NCBI GenBank assembly: GCA_913041095.1
Contig: CAJWIB010000119.1
Coordinates: forward strand, 1 to 7,718
Origin: an uncultured Rhodospirillaceae bacterium
GTDB lineage: Bacteria > Pseudomonadota > Alphaproteobacteria > Rhodospirillales > UBA2165
Direction of reading: 5' to 3'
Length of the DNA stretch: 7,718 nucleotides
Shown: positions 7,241 to 7,718 of the stretch, piece by piece
Position numbering within the stretch: position 1 is the stretch's first letter
Layout: each line of letters begins with the position of its first letter
The notes under the pieces: model-generated
Told to the model about the DNA's origin: nothing
Seen by the model: only the letters and a program-made list of their open reading frames with translations
Databases searched by the model: none
Position numbers and translations under genes: made by a program

Positions 7241-7397
7241 TAAAGTAGTTTTTCTCGTACCAGTAATTTCGTACTTGATCTACGTCAATACGAATACCAT
7301 CGGTGCAGCCAAGCGCTTGCCAATTGTAGGTCGGTCTGACCACAGATGGAAGGAATTTCGCTCTGCATCCATCCAACAATCCCGGTTTGTTAATTTG

Positions 7398-7463
7398 ACC
7401 ATCAGTGGTGATCTTGGAACCGTGAAATTCCAACTTTAAACAGTGGTCAAAATCGACCCGCAA
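7398..7463 (-). pseudogene. Possible remnant of an IS1380-like transposase N-terminus
   Basis: The minus-strand translation gives RVDFDHCLKLEFHGSKITTDG, close in style to the N-terminus of a group of IS1380-family transposases that reads roughly K-L-E-F-H-G-x-K-[IV]-T-[ST]-D followed by a leucine-rich helix. Here the resemblance stops after about 22 codons and the rest of the frame is unrecognisable, so any transposase would be a short 5' fragment. The match is from memory of the family and rests on few residues, so it may be coincidental. Confidence 0.3.
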
Positions 7464-7479
7464 AGGGGAATGTCTGCTT

Positions 7480-7494
7480 TCACCCGCTGGGTGA
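7480..7494. repeat. Short perfect inverted repeat (6-bp arms, 3-nt loop)
   Basis: TCACCC-GCT-GGGTGA is a compact G+C-rich hairpin-forming sequence just upstream of the possible transposase remnant. There is no T run on either side, so it is not a standard terminator. It could be a protein-binding site or part of an old mobile element end. Confidence 0.4.
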
Positions 7495-7513
7495 CACGGA
7501 GCGCGTCCATTCT

Positions 7514-7549
7514 AATGTGTATATTACATTGATTCTTATGGCAGAATCA
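7514..7549. repeat. Two adjoining inverted repeats in AT-rich DNA
   Basis: AATGT-N7-ACATT (7514-7530) contains a TGT-N7-ACA core like those bound by many helix-turn-helix dimers. It shares its last base with TGATTCT-TATGGC-AGAATCA (7530-7549), a perfect 7-bp stem with a 6-nt loop. Neither is followed by a T run. They may be regulatory sites for a promoter pointing either way, but nothing in the window ties them to a gene. Confidence 0.35.
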
Positions 7550-7718
7550 GCCGTAAAAATCAGCAATATAACAACCTATCTAGGAAATAGGGGATCAGAC
7601 TATTTCTGGTTTGAATTTTTGCCTACACTTAGAGTTAAGTTAAAGTTTACAGAATACTTATAACATTAAACAATCTGATAGAATTGATAATTAATATTGA
7701 AAAAACTGATTAAATATC

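Larger units (their letters stand above)
7241..7718. other. Region upstream of the operon without a convincing gene
   Basis: Together with the promoter zone this leaves about 550 bp free of confident genes. The 82-codon minus-strand frame at 7215-7463 starts at TTG, lacks a good ribosome-binding site and runs through the palindromes, so it is not called as a gene. From about 7240 to 7500 base composition is balanced and holds a possible transposase remnant. From about 7505 to the end the DNA is AT-rich with several short inverted repeats. No rRNA or tRNA gene was recognised, and nothing shows whether a further gene begins beyond 7718. Confidence 0.6.

Noticed and set aside
7215..7463. 82-codon minus-strand frame as a functional small gene
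   Set aside because: It starts at TTG without a good ribosome-binding site, runs into the palindromic promoter region, and beyond about 22 codons shows no protein-like pattern.
7530..7549. Hairpin as a transcription terminator
   Set aside because: The stem is AT-rich and has no T run after it on either strand.

Overview
All six coding regions in this 7.7 kb window lie on the minus strand, so reading runs from about 7171 down to 1. Together they look like one operon for corrinoid (vitamin B12)-dependent methyl transfer into the folate one-carbon pool. In transcription order they are: a methylenetetrahydrofolate reductase with an N-terminal MetV-like cysteine cluster (7171-5753); a free-standing corrinoid-binding protein (5616-4960); two tandem paralogous methyltransferases of the uroporphyrinogen-decarboxylase (URO-D) superfamily (4960-3704 and 3684-2437); a small protein resembling the methionine synthase activation domain (2426-1722); and a 2Fe-2S/ASKHA reductive activator of corrinoid proteins, cut by the window edge (1725-<1). 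Four of the five junctions are overlaps or gaps under 20 nt. Only the first, after metF, has a sizeable gap (136 nt).

Proposed working model: a URO-D-type methyltransferase moves a methyl group from an unidentified donor (O-, S-, N-methyl or methyl halide) to cob(I)alamin on the corrinoid protein. A second transfer passes it to tetrahydrofolate, and the MetF-type enzyme oxidises methyl-THF to methylene-THF (or runs in reverse). The ASKHA ferredoxin protein, perhaps helped by the small protein, re-reduces corrinoid that has accidentally oxidised to cob(II). The window contains no MtrH/CmuB-type methyl-corrinoid:THF methyltransferase. One of the two URO-D paralogs may do that job, or the enzyme is encoded elsewhere. 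The substrate cannot be read from this sequence. Both URO-D proteins lack the H-x-C zinc motif of MtaA/MtbA-type enzymes and share an E-G-D-C motif instead.

The stretch 7172-7718 has no convincing gene. Just upstream of metF it carries two 16-bp palindromes related by a compensatory base-pair change, which makes them good candidates for tandem operator sites. Further out are a possible remnant of a transposase N-terminus (IS1380-like) and several short inverted repeats in AT-rich DNA.

Organism: a Gram-negative bacterium of intermediate G+C, with AGGAG-type ribosome-binding sites. The gene set resembles corrinoid methyltransfer clusters of methylotrophic Alphaproteobacteria and of anaerobic demethylating bacteria. 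An alphaproteobacterial origin is a guess from general gene style, not shown by the sequence.
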